Part shown: one piece after another, positions 1 through 7,233 of the stretch
Numbering within the stretch: the stretch's first letter is position 1
Layout: each line of letters starts with the position of its first letter
Source: Deltaproteobacteria bacterium
GTDB lineage: Bacteria; Desulfobacterota; Binatia; UBA9968
Assembly: GCA_005879435.1 (NCBI GenBank)
Contig: VBKX01000098.1
Location: 1,817-16,057 of the forward strand
Length of the DNA: 14,241 bases
Direction: 5' to 3'
Position numbers and translations under genes: made by a program
Notes under the pieces: generated by a model
Databases searched by the model: none
What the model was told of the DNA's origin: nothing
What the model saw: only the letters and a program-made list of their open reading frames with translations

Positions 1-1
1 C

Positions 2-790
2 TATCAATTGCTCGGCGGCAAATACCGCGACAAAGTTCCGGTGTACGCGACGGCGCTTTATCCTGAAGAGCCGTCCAAAGTGGCGAGACGCGCGCGCGGA
101 TTTGCCGATCAGGGTTTTCACGGCGTGAAGATCAAAGTCGGGTTCGATCTCGATCAAGATATTCGCATTGTGCGCGCCGTACGTCAGGAGTTAGGAAAAG
201 ATTTTATCATCATGACCGACGCGAATCAGGGCTACAGCGTGGATGTGGCGCTCAAAGCGTCCGATGCGTTCGCCGAGTGCGGCGCTTTCTGGCTCGAGGA
301 GCCTTTGTTTGTGGAAGATATCGAAGGGCACGCAATTCTTCGCGAGAAAGGCAAGACACCGATTGCCGTCGGTGAAAATCTGCATACCCGTTACGCATTC
401 GAGAATTTCATCGTGCGCCAGGCGGTGGATTTCATCCAACCGGATGTAGCGCGCGCCGGCGGTATTTCAGAAATAAAAAAAATTACCGCGCTGGCCGCCA
501 AGCACAAAGTGCCGGTGTCCTTTCACACCTGGGGCGACGGCGTGGCACTTGCCGCCAGCGTTCATCTCTCTGCGGCGCTTAGGGATTGTATCGTGATGGA
601 ACTCGACTACACCTATAATCCGCTGCGCGAGGAGTTGTTGCGCGAGCCGTTCAAGGTTCAAGAAGGTTATTTAATTCCGCCAGAGAAACCCGGCTTGGGT
701 ATCGAACTCAGTCAAGACGCGCTGCAGAAATTTGCCTTTTCCGGCCAAGAAGATCTCACCCTACGGCAAAAGACTTTGGTATCCGGCTGA
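2..790 (+). CDS. Enolase-superfamily enzyme, mandelate racemase/muconate lactonizing type (5' truncated by window edge)
   Basis: The reading frame is open from the window edge, so the N-terminal capping domain is mostly missing; about 262 residues remain. What is left is the TIM-barrel part with the superfamily active-site pattern in order: a KIK motif at 128-136 (the second Lys is the usual base), the metal-ligand Asp of a TDAN motif at 218-220, the ligand Glu in WLEEP at 296-301, a third ligand Glu in GEN at 374-376, a QPDVARAGG motif, and a His in SFHTWG at 524-526. KxK plus a late His resembles the mandelate racemase subgroup, which includes sugar-acid dehydratases and racemases. Catalysis would start by abstracting the proton alpha to a carboxylate, with Mg2+ stabilising the enolate. 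The substrate cannot be read from the sequence. No close partner gene is visible downstream, and a 236-bp gap separates it from the next gene. Confidence 0.85.
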   Translation, partial: YQLLGGKYRDKVPVYATALYPEEPSKVARRARGFADQGFHGVKIKVGFDLDQDIRIVRAVRQELGKDFIIMTDANQGYSVDVALKASDAFAECGAFWLEEPLFVEDIEGHAILREKGKTPIAVGENLHTRYAFENFIVRQAVDFIQPDVARAGGISEIKKITALAAKHKVPVSFHTWGDGVALAASVHLSAALRDCIVMELDYTYNPLREELLREPFKVQEGYLIPPEKPGLGIELSQDALQKFAFSGQEDLTLRQKTLVSG

Positions 791-856
791 TTCCTCCGTT
801 GTCTTCCTGAATCTTCCGCATAAGTTTCTTTTCTTGGGTATCGCTTTTCGGGTGAT

Positions 857-885
857 GGCGCGCGAACAGTTATGTCACGCGCGCC
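857..885. other. GC-rich perfect hairpin in the 791-1026 intergenic gap
   Basis: GGCGCGCG (857-864) and CGCGCGCC (878-885) form a perfect 8-bp stem with a 13-nt loop, 67 bp after the enolase-superfamily stop codon. No T-run follows on the plus strand, so it is not a textbook intrinsic terminator. It may stabilise the upstream mRNA 3' end or act as a weak terminator. I see nothing else convincing in this gap apart from the ribosome binding site of the next gene. Confidence 0.35.
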
Positions 886-1026
886 TTCCGATTATGCGCA
901 GGGGTTCTTTGATCGCTGATCTCGCAGGACGTTTTGGTAGCTCCACGCGGGGTTTTTTCATCTTGTTGCTGGCATGACGCTTGCGCCGTCTTCCTGAGGT
1001 TTTGATTTTCATCCGGGGAGGAGCGC

Positions 1027-2644
1027 ATGATTGGACGTTATTTTCGTCGTTTGACCAAGCGATTGCCGTCGCTGGTCGCACTCGTGACCTTGCTGGCATT
1101 TCAAACCACTTCGACGATTCCAGCGTGGGCGATGAGTTCCATTCGCGGCGGCGCACTGCCGCAGCCGTTGACGCTTTTGCCGGCCGATAACTGGTGGAAT
1201 CGTGATATCAGTAGTTGGCCGGTGGATGGAAATTCGGCCAACTACATTTCGTTCATCAACAACGGCGGCACGCGCCGTTTGCATCCTGACTTTGGCGGTA
1301 ACGACACCAGCACGCCGAACGGAATTTACGGAATACCGTACGCGGTGGTTACGGGCGTTACGAATGCGGATTTGCAGAGCGTGCAGTTTCAATATTGGGA
1401 TGAGAGCGACGGCGTGAATCTGAACACCGGTGTAAGTTTTCCTTTTTATCCGATTTCCCCCGAAGCCATTACACAGGCGCGCTGGATTGAAGGCGGCGAT
1501 CCCGGCAATGTCGACCGGCGCAGCAGCCAAGATCGCCAAGCTCTACAACGTTTTTTACAGTTCGAGCCAGGGGAAGTGGGTCGCGGGTTCCGGCGCATTC
1601 TTTGACATGAACACGAATAACCGGCGACCGGATACTTGGACGTCGGCGGACGCGGCGGGTTTGGCAATTCTTCCCGGGCTGGTCAGGTACGATGAAGTTT
1701 ACGATCCGGCGATTACGGAAATTCGCCACGCACTGAGGGTAACCGTACGCGCATCCAACGGATACGTTTTTCCGGCGTCGCACCGCGCCGGTTCGACTTC
1801 CGGCGCCTTGCCGATGGGAGCGCGGCTGCGCTTGAAGTCGAGTGTCAATATTACTCAGCGCACAAGCGATCCGAATATGCAAAAAATCCTTCGCGCCATG
1901 CAGAAGTTCGGTTTGATCGTGGCCGATAACGGCTCCGATATGTATATCACCGGTACGTATGACACCCGCTGGAACAACGATATTCTCAATCCAGCGTTCG
2001 GCAATGTGACCGCCAGCGATTTGGAGGTGATCGAGTTGGGCTACAATCCGGCTCCAACCAGCCAGGCAAGTTTGAATTCGCTGGGTTTAAATCCATTGAC
2101 GGTGATCGGCGGGCAAACCGCGACGGGAACCATTGCCTTGACCTCGCCCGCGCCATCGGGGGGCGCGCTTGTGACTTTATCGAGCGCCAATCCCGCCGCC
2201 ACAGTGCCGAGTTCTGTCACCGTTCCGGCAAATTCTTCGTCGACCAATTTCACCATAAACACGACCTCGGTCAGCGCGACGACCGCGGGAAACATCACGG
2301 CGACTTACGCGGGCGTGAGCAAGTCGACAGCGCTGGTGGTGAATGCTGCCGCGCCTGCGACCCTTTCGTCCGTGACGCTCAATCCGTCGATGGTCGTCGT
2401 CGGTTCGAGTTCGACGGGAACGGTAAATCTCACCTCGCCCGCGCCGACCGGTGGAGCAGTGGTGACTCTCGCGAGCAGCAACTCGACGCGGGCGAGCGTT
2501 CCGCCGAGCGTTACCATCCCCGCGGGCGCGAGCTCAGCGACGTTTAACGTCGCAACGACAGTGAATAGGAAGACCAGCGTCAGCATCGCGGCCACATATG
2601 GCGGCGTGACCAAGAGCGCAACACTGACGATGGTCAGACGATAA
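1027..2644 (+). pseudogene. Secreted protein with two C-terminal Ig-like repeats, broken by a frame-changing lesion
   Basis: The start ATG follows a strong Shine-Dalgarno stretch (GGGGAGGAG, 1015-1023). Residues 1-35 are a signal peptide: a basic start, a hydrophobic core and AWA before the likely cleavage site. The N-terminal domain is uncharacterised and aromatic-rich, with NWWN and ISSWPVDGNS motifs. Frame 1 is coherent to about 1536, ending SSQDR, and then runs to a stop at 1605. The coherent continuation starts in the +1 frame at about 1541 (LYNVFYSSSQGKW) and runs to 2644. The joint reads CGC-CA then AG-CTC-TAC, as expected if a segment running from a His codon to a Glu codon, of length 2 mod 3, were missing. 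From memory, relatives carry a short DRH...LYELY segment here. The 3' part holds two tandem Ig-like repeats. It is probably a real pseudogene; an assembly error is the alternative. Function is unknown. Confidence 0.7.
2072..2632 (+). repeat. Two tandem Ig-like domain repeats encoded in the secreted-protein gene
   Basis: Two units of about 90 residues (roughly 2072-2341 and 2363-2632) share an aligned pattern: a start like LNSLGLNP or SVTLNPS, then TGT[IV].LTSPAP[ST]GGA.VTL, then VP.SVT[VI]PA..SS..F, then [IS].ATY.GV.KS..L. The units are joined by a short Ala/Pro linker, and the gene stops right after the second. These Ser/Thr/Val-rich beta-sandwich repeats are typical stalk or spacer domains of secreted and surface proteins. 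The similarity is in the protein more than in the DNA, so the duplication is not recent. Confidence 0.75.
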
Positions 2645-2666
2645 TTTTAAAAAATCCTTTTGATAG

Positions 2667-2716
2667 CGGCACTCGTGCGATTCGCCGAAACGAATCGGGC
2701 GGGTGCCGTTTTATTT
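2667..2716 (+). terminator. Strong intrinsic terminator after the secreted-protein gene
   Basis: Arms 2667-2684 and 2691-2708 pair over 18 positions with one G-G mismatch and two G-T wobbles around a 6-nt loop (CCGAAA). TTTTATTT follows directly at 2709-2716. It lies 22 bp past the stop codon, so it should end the upstream transcript and insulate mnmE from it. Confidence 0.88.
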
Positions 2717-2762
2717 CGTCGTGCCTCTAAGTTGGATAGCGATCACCGGTAAACCCCCGACC

Positions 2763-2823
2763 CTAGTCGATATCGCAGACTAGACCAAGAAACACACAGG
2801 CATAGCGGATTGCCCTGGTGTTT
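2763..2823 (+). other. Two consecutive hairpins in the mnmE upstream region
   Basis: The 2645-2953 stretch has no gene. After the terminator it holds a perfect 6-bp inverted repeat, CTAGTC (2763-2768) with GACTAG (2778-2783). A longer imperfect hairpin follows, with AAACAC at 2790-2795 facing GTGTTT at 2818-2823 and a bulged CAGGCA/TGCCCTG inner stem. No U-tract follows either one. They could be leader RNA structure or protein-binding dyads. I recognise no riboswitch class. Confidence 0.3.
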
Positions 2824-2913
2824 CCATCCGCAATTCGTAGGTATTCTCATCGTACCCAGCATTGGGTCGCGAACACGTCATGCTCGCTAGAGCGGCTTCG
2901 CGTAATGCGATTA

Positions 2914-2941
2914 TTGCCTTCAGCCGCCGAGCTGTTAAGAT
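2914..2941 (+). promoter_or_regulatory. Candidate sigma70-type promoter for mnmE (weak)
   Basis: TTGCCT (2914-2919), a 16-bp spacer and TAAGAT (2936-2941) give 4/6 matches to each consensus box. The predicted start of transcription is only a few bases before the ATG at 2954, implying a nearly leaderless mRNA. That fits the absence of a clear Shine-Dalgarno sequence but leaves the call weak. Confidence 0.25.
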
Positions 2942-2953
2942 TAGGCGCCTCTT

Positions 2954-4330
2954 ATGTATGAACAAGATACGATTGCCGCGATTGCCACGCCACCCGGTGA
3001 AGGTGGAGTTGCGATCGTGCGCATCAGCGGCATCGGCGCGGAAAATATCGCGGCAAAGATTTTTTGTCGTGCGCATGGGAAGAGTGGTAAATTCGAAACG
3101 CATCGGCTGTACCACGGCAAAATCCGCGATCCGATGAGCGAGCGGGTTCTCGATGAAGTGTTGCTCACGATCATGCGCAAGCCGCGCAGCTACACCGGTG
3201 AGGACGTGGTCGAAATTCACGGTCACGGCGGTGCGTTTCTAATCAGACAAATTTTAAGACTTGTTTTAACTCAAGGAGCGCGACAAGCCGAGCCGGGAGA
3301 GTTCACCAAGCGAGCCTTTCTGAACGGACGGCTGGATCTCGCACAGGCCGAAGCCGTGCTGGATCTCATCCGCGCGCGTACGGAAAAAAGCGCGGGTCTC
3401 GCGCTCGACCAAACGAGCGGCGCGCTATCCAGATGGGTCGATGAATTGCGTGAAGAGTTGCTGGATATTTTGGTTCAAGTGGAAGCCGCGATCGACTTTC
3501 CGGAAGAGGAAATCGAGCTACTTCGGCGCCAGGAACTGATCGGAAGAATTTCCGGCCTTTCAGATAAATTATCTTATATTTCAGATACTTACGATTGGGG
3601 AAAGTTGTTTCGAGAAGGCGCGAAGGTATGCATTTGCGGGCGGCCAAATGTCGGTAAATCCAGTTTGCTGAACGCACTCCTCGGCGAAGACCGGGTGATT
3701 GTCACGCCTGTGGCCGGCACCACTCGAGACGTAATTGAGGAGTCAATCAACCTAGCCGGATTACCCATAGTGCTTTGGGATACTGCGGGTATTCACGAAA
3801 CTGATGATCAGATCGAGCGCATGGGTGTTGACTTGGCGCGCCGGCATATGGACAAGTCTGATGCTGTTATAGTTGTACTTGACGGATCCCAACAACTCAC
3901 GCCAGACGACGAAGCGCTGCTCGAATGCGCCAGCCGCGGCAGAGTTTTGGTTGCTATTAACAAGAGCGACCTGCCTCAATCGTTGGTGCAGCAAAAACTA
4001 ACGCGGTTTAGATGTTCGAAAAAAATCGGTCACGTCTCGGCTAAAACGGGTGCAGGGATTTCTTGGTTGAAAGAAAGTTTGAGAGATTTAATCCTTGGCT
4101 CGGAAGTCGAGTCCCCTGTAGTGATTACCAACTTGCGCCATCGGAGTGCGCTACAGCGGGGGCAAGTAGCGTTAGAGCATGCGACGATGGCAGCGAGCGA
4201 GAATTACGCTTCGGAGTTCATAGCAGTTGACCTCAACGAAGCTCGCGAAGCACTCGAGGAAATCACCGGGTTGATTAACAACGAGGATATTCTAGAGCGA
4301 ATTTTTTCGAACTTTTGCATTGGTAAATAA
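2954..4330 (+). CDS. mnmE: tRNA uridine-5-carboxymethylaminomethyl modification GTPase MnmE (TrmE)
   Basis: 458 residues, the usual full length. With MnmG it builds the cmnm5/nm5 group on wobble U34 of tRNAs using methylene-THF and GTP hydrolysis, in the cytoplasm. The N-terminus has the family signature DTIAAIATPPGEGGVAIVRISG-like segment, followed by EIHGHGG and PGEFTKRAFLNGRLDL in the tetrahydrofolate-binding and helical domains. The embedded G domain has GRPNVGKSS (P-loop, residues 229-237), DTAG (276-279) and NKSD (336-339). The C-terminus is the expected FCIGK, with its catalytic-region Cys. The start was chosen because the chain begins exactly where family members do; a second ATG at 2958 is out of frame. 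It heads the mnmE-mnmG-parA-parB run, 76 bp upstream of mnmG. No residue looks abnormal. Confidence 0.97.
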   Translation: MYEQDTIAAIATPPGEGGVAIVRISGIGAENIAAKIFCRAHGKSGKFETHRLYHGKIRDPMSERVLDEVLLTIMRKPRSYTGEDVVEIHGHGGAFLIRQILRLVLTQGARQAEPGEFTKRAFLNGRLDLAQAEAVLDLIRARTEKSAGLALDQTSGALSRWVDELREELLDILVQVEAAIDFPEEEIELLRRQELIGRISGLSDKLSYISDTYDWGKLFREGAKVCICGRPNVGKSSLLNALLGEDRVIVTPVAGTTRDVIEESINLAGLPIVLWDTAGIHETDDQIERMGVDLARRHMDKSDAVIVVLDGSQQLTPDDEALLECASRGRVLVAINKSDLPQSLVQQKLTRFRCSKKIGHVSAKTGAGISWLKESLRDLILGSEVESPVVITNLRHRSALQRGQVALEHATMAASENYASEFIAVDLNEAREALEEITGLINNEDILERIFSNFCIGK

Positions 4331-4390
4331 TCTGTAGGATAGCTCTGAGATTGCCGAGGCAAATTCTGCTTCGTGGCAGCTCAGCGAGAT

Positions 4391-4406
4391 TGTTTCACGT
4401 GAAACT
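4391..4406. promoter_or_regulatory. parS: parS centromere site 1, abutting the mnmG start codon
   Basis: TGTTTCACGTGAAACT contains the perfect 14-bp palindrome GTTTCACGTGAAAC (4392-4405). It differs from the widely conserved chromosomal parS (TGTTTCACGTGAAACA) only at the last base. The site ends one base before the mnmG ATG at 4407, so it fills the position where a Shine-Dalgarno sequence would lie. Its ligand, ParB, is encoded about 2.8 kb downstream. Confidence 0.93.
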
Positions 4407-6284
4407 ATGAGCATTGCGCAAAGAGAAGCTTTCGACGTGATTGTCGTTGGCGCCGGGCACGCAGGGATTGAAGCATGCTTGGCAGCGGCTCGCATGGGCT
4501 GCAGTACATTGATGCTGACATTAAATCTCGACCACATCGGTCAGATGTCCTGCAATCCGGCAATCGGAGGAATCGGCAAAGGCCATCTCGTCAAGGAAAT
4601 CGACGCTCTGGGCGGCGAAATGGGTCGCGCGATCGACGAAACTGGTATTCAGTTCCGGGTTCTCAACACCAAGAAAGGTCCCGCTGTGCAGGCTTCCAGA
4701 GCGCAGGCAGATAAGGCGCTCTACCGTCAACGAATGAAGCGCGTCTTGGAAACCTGCCCGGGTCTCACGCTTCGCCAAGGCAGTGTCGAGGCGCTGATTG
4801 TTGAAAATGGTGAAGTGAAGGGAGTCGAAACACAGATCGGCGAAAGGTTTTATGGTCGCAAGGTAATTTTGACCACAGGGACTTTTCTAAAGGGACTGAT
4901 CCACATCGGCGATCGAAATTACTCAGCAGGTCGCGCCGGCGACTTTGCCGTTCATGGCTTAAGCGAGTCTTTGGTCAATTTGGGCTTCAAGGTCGGCAGA
5001 CTCAAAACCGGAACATGCCCCAGGCTAGATGCGCGCACGATAGATTTTTCCAAATTGGCCGTACAGCACGGCGATGAGAACCCGACGCCGTTTTCATTTT
5101 CAAGCTCAGGCATTACTCAGCGTCAGGTGCCGTGTCATATCACCTATACAAACAACCGGACCCACGAGATCATTCGTTCGGCAATTCATCGCTCGCCCAT
5201 GTACTCGGGCGTGATCAAGAGCCGCGGGCCCCGCTATTGTCCATCTATCGAGGATAAGATCCATCGCTTTGCCGACAAAAATAGACATCAGATCTTTCTC
5301 GAGCCTGAGGGTTTGGACACCGTTGAAATATATCCGAACGGGCTTTCGACAAGTTTGCCTTTGGACGTTCAAGTCGAGATGGTTCGCTCGATCGAAGGAC
5401 TTGAGTCGGCTGATATAATGCGGCCCGGCTACGCTATCGAATACGACTACTTTGAACCCACACAGCTCTATCCGTCATTGGAAACCAAGTTGATCCGTGG
5501 ACTTTATCACGCCGGGCAGATTAACGGCACGACCGGGTATGAAGAAGCCGCGGCACAGGGAATCGTGGCCGGAATGAATGCTGTTCTCAGCACTCGCGGC
5601 GACGCTCCGTTAATTTTTTCTCGCGAACAGGCCTACATCGGCGTGTTAATCGACGATCTGGTCACCAAGGGAACCGATAACGAGCCATATAGGATGTTCA
5701 CGTCGAGGGCCGAATACCGGCTCTTGTTGCGCGAAGACAATGCCGACCTACGCTTAACCGATATTGGGTATAGAATCGGCCTAGCTAGTGGTGCGGCAAC
5801 CAAGCGGACCAGTGATAAACGGCGGGCAACTACCGCCCTGATAACTTACCTTGAGAGTCAACAGATGGCGCCGAGTGCTGGTATAAATTCGCTGCTCGAA
5901 TCGTTTCAGTCGGCGCCGCTGCGCAGCCAAGCGTCTCTGGCTCAGCTCCTGCGACGCCCTGAGATTTCCTTGGGTCAAGTTAGAGTCTTGAATCCGGAAA
6001 CACCGACGTATGATCGAGATATCGATGCCCAGGCGGAAACTCATATTAAGTATCAAGGTTACGTAGATCGACAACTGGAAATCGTGCAGCGCTTTCAACG
6101 GATGGAAAATGTCTCCCTTCCGGTCAATATTGATTATGCCAAGATCAGTGGACTGTCCCGTGAAGTCTGCGAAAAGTTAACCAGGATTCAACCGCAGTCC
6201 CTCGGTCAGGCTTCCCGGATCCCCGGGATAACTCCCGCCGCGATTTCATTGCTTTCCTTTTACATCAAGAAAAAAACTGCCTGA
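4407..6284 (+). CDS. mnmG: tRNA uridine-5-carboxymethylaminomethyl modification FAD enzyme MnmG (GidA)
   Basis: 625 residues, normal for the long MnmG form. MnmG uses FAD and NADH with MnmE to modify wobble uridine 34. Visible signatures are the FAD-binding GAGHAG (residues 15-20), the SCNPAIGGIGKGHLVKE segment with conserved Cys49, the TGTFLKG and KTGTCPRLD motifs, GPRYCPSIEDK with the second conserved Cys, the PGYAIEYDY and INGTTGYEEAA segments, and the SRAEYRLLLREDNADLRL block. The C-terminal helical domain that contacts MnmE is complete, with SGLSREVCEKL and P.SLGQASRIPGITPAAIS. The ATG at 4407 gives the standard N-terminus. No Shine-Dalgarno is visible because a parS palindrome occupies the site. 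A second parS lies 48 bp after the stop, so the gene is bracketed by ParB loading sites. Confidence 0.97.
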   Translation: MSIAQREAFDVIVVGAGHAGIEACLAAARMGCSTLMLTLNLDHIGQMSCNPAIGGIGKGHLVKEIDALGGEMGRAIDETGIQFRVLNTKKGPAVQASRAQADKALYRQRMKRVLETCPGLTLRQGSVEALIVENGEVKGVETQIGERFYGRKVILTTGTFLKGLIHIGDRNYSAGRAGDFAVHGLSESLVNLGFKVGRLKTGTCPRLDARTIDFSKLAVQHGDENPTPFSFSSSGITQRQVPCHITYTNNRTHEIIRSAIHRSPMYSGVIKSRGPRYCPSIEDKIHRFADKNRHQIFLEPEGLDTVEIYPNGLSTSLPLDVQVEMVRSIEGLESADIMRPGYAIEYDYFEPTQLYPSLETKLIRGLYHAGQINGTTGYEEAAAQGIVAGMNAVLSTRGDAPLIFSREQAYIGVLIDDLVTKGTDNEPYRMFTSRAEYRLLLREDNADLRLTDIGYRIGLASGAATKRTSDKRRATTALITYLESQQMAPSAGINSLLESFQSAPLRSQASLAQLLRRPEISLGQVRVLNPETPTYDRDIDAQAETHIKYQGYVDRQLEIVQRFQRMENVSLPVNIDYAKISGLSREVCEKLTRIQPQSLGQASRIPGITPAAISLLSFYIKKKTA

Positions 6285-6332
6285 GATACCTGTCGTTTGT
6301 CTAGCATCCCGAATGTCTTTTCGATTTTCCAC

Positions 6333-6346
6333 GTTTCACGTGAAAC
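6333..6346. promoter_or_regulatory. parS: parS centromere site 2, between mnmG and parA
   Basis: GTTTCACGTGAAAC is a perfect palindrome identical to the 14-bp core of the site at 4392-4405. The two centres are about 1.94 kb apart. It lies 48 bp after mnmG and 92 bp before the parA start, at the edge of an AT-rich stretch that probably holds the parA promoter, so bound ParB could also affect parAB transcription. Confidence 0.93.
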
Positions 6347-6437
6347 GGAATAATTTACTTTTATTTTGCAAGTCACTGTGATAATAGTATAGATAAACTA
6401 TATATCTAGTAACGTATTGAAATATAAAGAGAATTTA
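6347..6437 (+). promoter_or_regulatory. AT-rich parA upstream region with candidate promoter and dyad
   Basis: This stretch is strongly AT-rich compared with its surroundings. A possible promoter is TTGCAA (6366-6371), a 16-bp spacer and TATAGA (6388-6393), with 4/6 matches in each box. An inverted repeat, TAGATA (6390-6395) and TATCTA (6403-6408), overlaps it and could be an operator. No perfect TTATCCACA-type DnaA box is present, so it cannot be called an origin from sequence alone. Confidence 0.35.
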
Positions 6438-6438
6438 T

Positions 6439-7233
6439 GTGAGTCAGGTTATTGCTATAGCGAATCAGAAAGGTGGAGTCGGCAAGACTACGACAACGAT
6501 CAATCTGGCGGCTTCGCTCGCGCTCGAGTCGAAAAGAAGTCTGCTGGTTGACATCGATCCCCAGGGGAACAGCACAAACGGTCTCGGCGTCGCTCGGTCT
6601 AATTTGACTTCGAGTCTGTACCAAGTGCTTGATGGCACCCGTTTCATCGGCGAGGTTCTGTGTCAAACCGAGCTGCCGCAGCTGCTGTTAGTTCCGGCGA
6701 CCAAAGATCTCGTTGGCGCTGAAGTGGAGCTGGTCAACGGTGACCGACGAGAGTATCGGCTCAAGGACGCTTTAGCGGCCATCACCACTCAATATGATTA
6801 TGTCCTGTTAGATTGTCCGCCATCACTGGGTCTCTTGACGCTCAATGCGCTTACAGCTGCAGACTCGCTGCTCATACCCATTCAAAGCGAATATTACGCA
6901 TTGGAAGGTCTTAGTTCTATTCTCGAAACCGTGAGCCTAGTGCAGAAGAGCTTCAATCCGGCACTGCGGCTCGAGGGCATCGTGATTACGATGTTCGACA
7001 GTCGTAATCGAATATCGCACCAGGTCGTAGAAGAAATTCGCGCGCATTTTCCAGACAAACTTTTTCGTACGATTATTCGCCGAAACGTGCGTCTGAGCGA
7101 GAGCCCGAGCTATGGTAAACCGATCTGCTTGTACGACGCCGCTTCGGCGGGCTCACAAGATTATCGTGATCTAGCCAAGGAGTTGATTAGCCGTGGAGAG
7201 CACAATGCCGATGCAGAAAAAAGGTTTGGGTAG
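6439..7233 (+). CDS. parA: Chromosome-partitioning ATPase ParA (Soj)
   Basis: 264 residues, the short chromosomal Soj-type form with no N-terminal HTH extension as found in many plasmid ParAs. It binds nucleoid DNA as an ATP dimer and is released when ParB-parS stimulates ATP hydrolysis, drawing sister origins apart. The deviant Walker A box KGGVGKTT spans residues 11-18, including the signature Lys11. The VDIDPQGN motif (Asp38 and Asp40) and DCPPSLG follow. SEYYALEGLS and RNVRLSESPSYGKPI are further family blocks. The start is GTG at 6439, giving MSQVIAIANQ; an ATG at 6437 is out of frame and is followed at once by TGA. Only a weak AAAGAGA stretch serves as a ribosome binding site. Its end overlaps the start of parB, indicating one operon. 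Confidence 0.97.
   Translation: MSQVIAIANQKGGVGKTTTTINLAASLALESKRSLLVDIDPQGNSTNGLGVARSNLTSSLYQVLDGTRFIGEVLCQTELPQLLLVPATKDLVGAEVELVNGDRREYRLKDALAAITTQYDYVLLDCPPSLGLLTLNALTAADSLLIPIQSEYYALEGLSSILETVSLVQKSFNPALRLEGIVITMFDSRNRISHQVVEEIRAHFPDKLFRTIIRRNVRLSESPSYGKPICLYDAASAGSQDYRDLAKELISRGEHNADAEKRFG

Noticed and set aside
1551..1556. T6 run as a programmed ribosomal frameshift site joining the two halves of the secreted-protein gene
   Set aside because: Coherent frame-2 protein text already begins at about 1541, before the T-run, and no stimulatory structure is evident, so a lesion upstream explains the data better.
6325..6333. TTTTCCACG as a DnaA box
   Set aside because: It differs from TTATCCACA at two positions and stands alone; no cluster of boxes is present.
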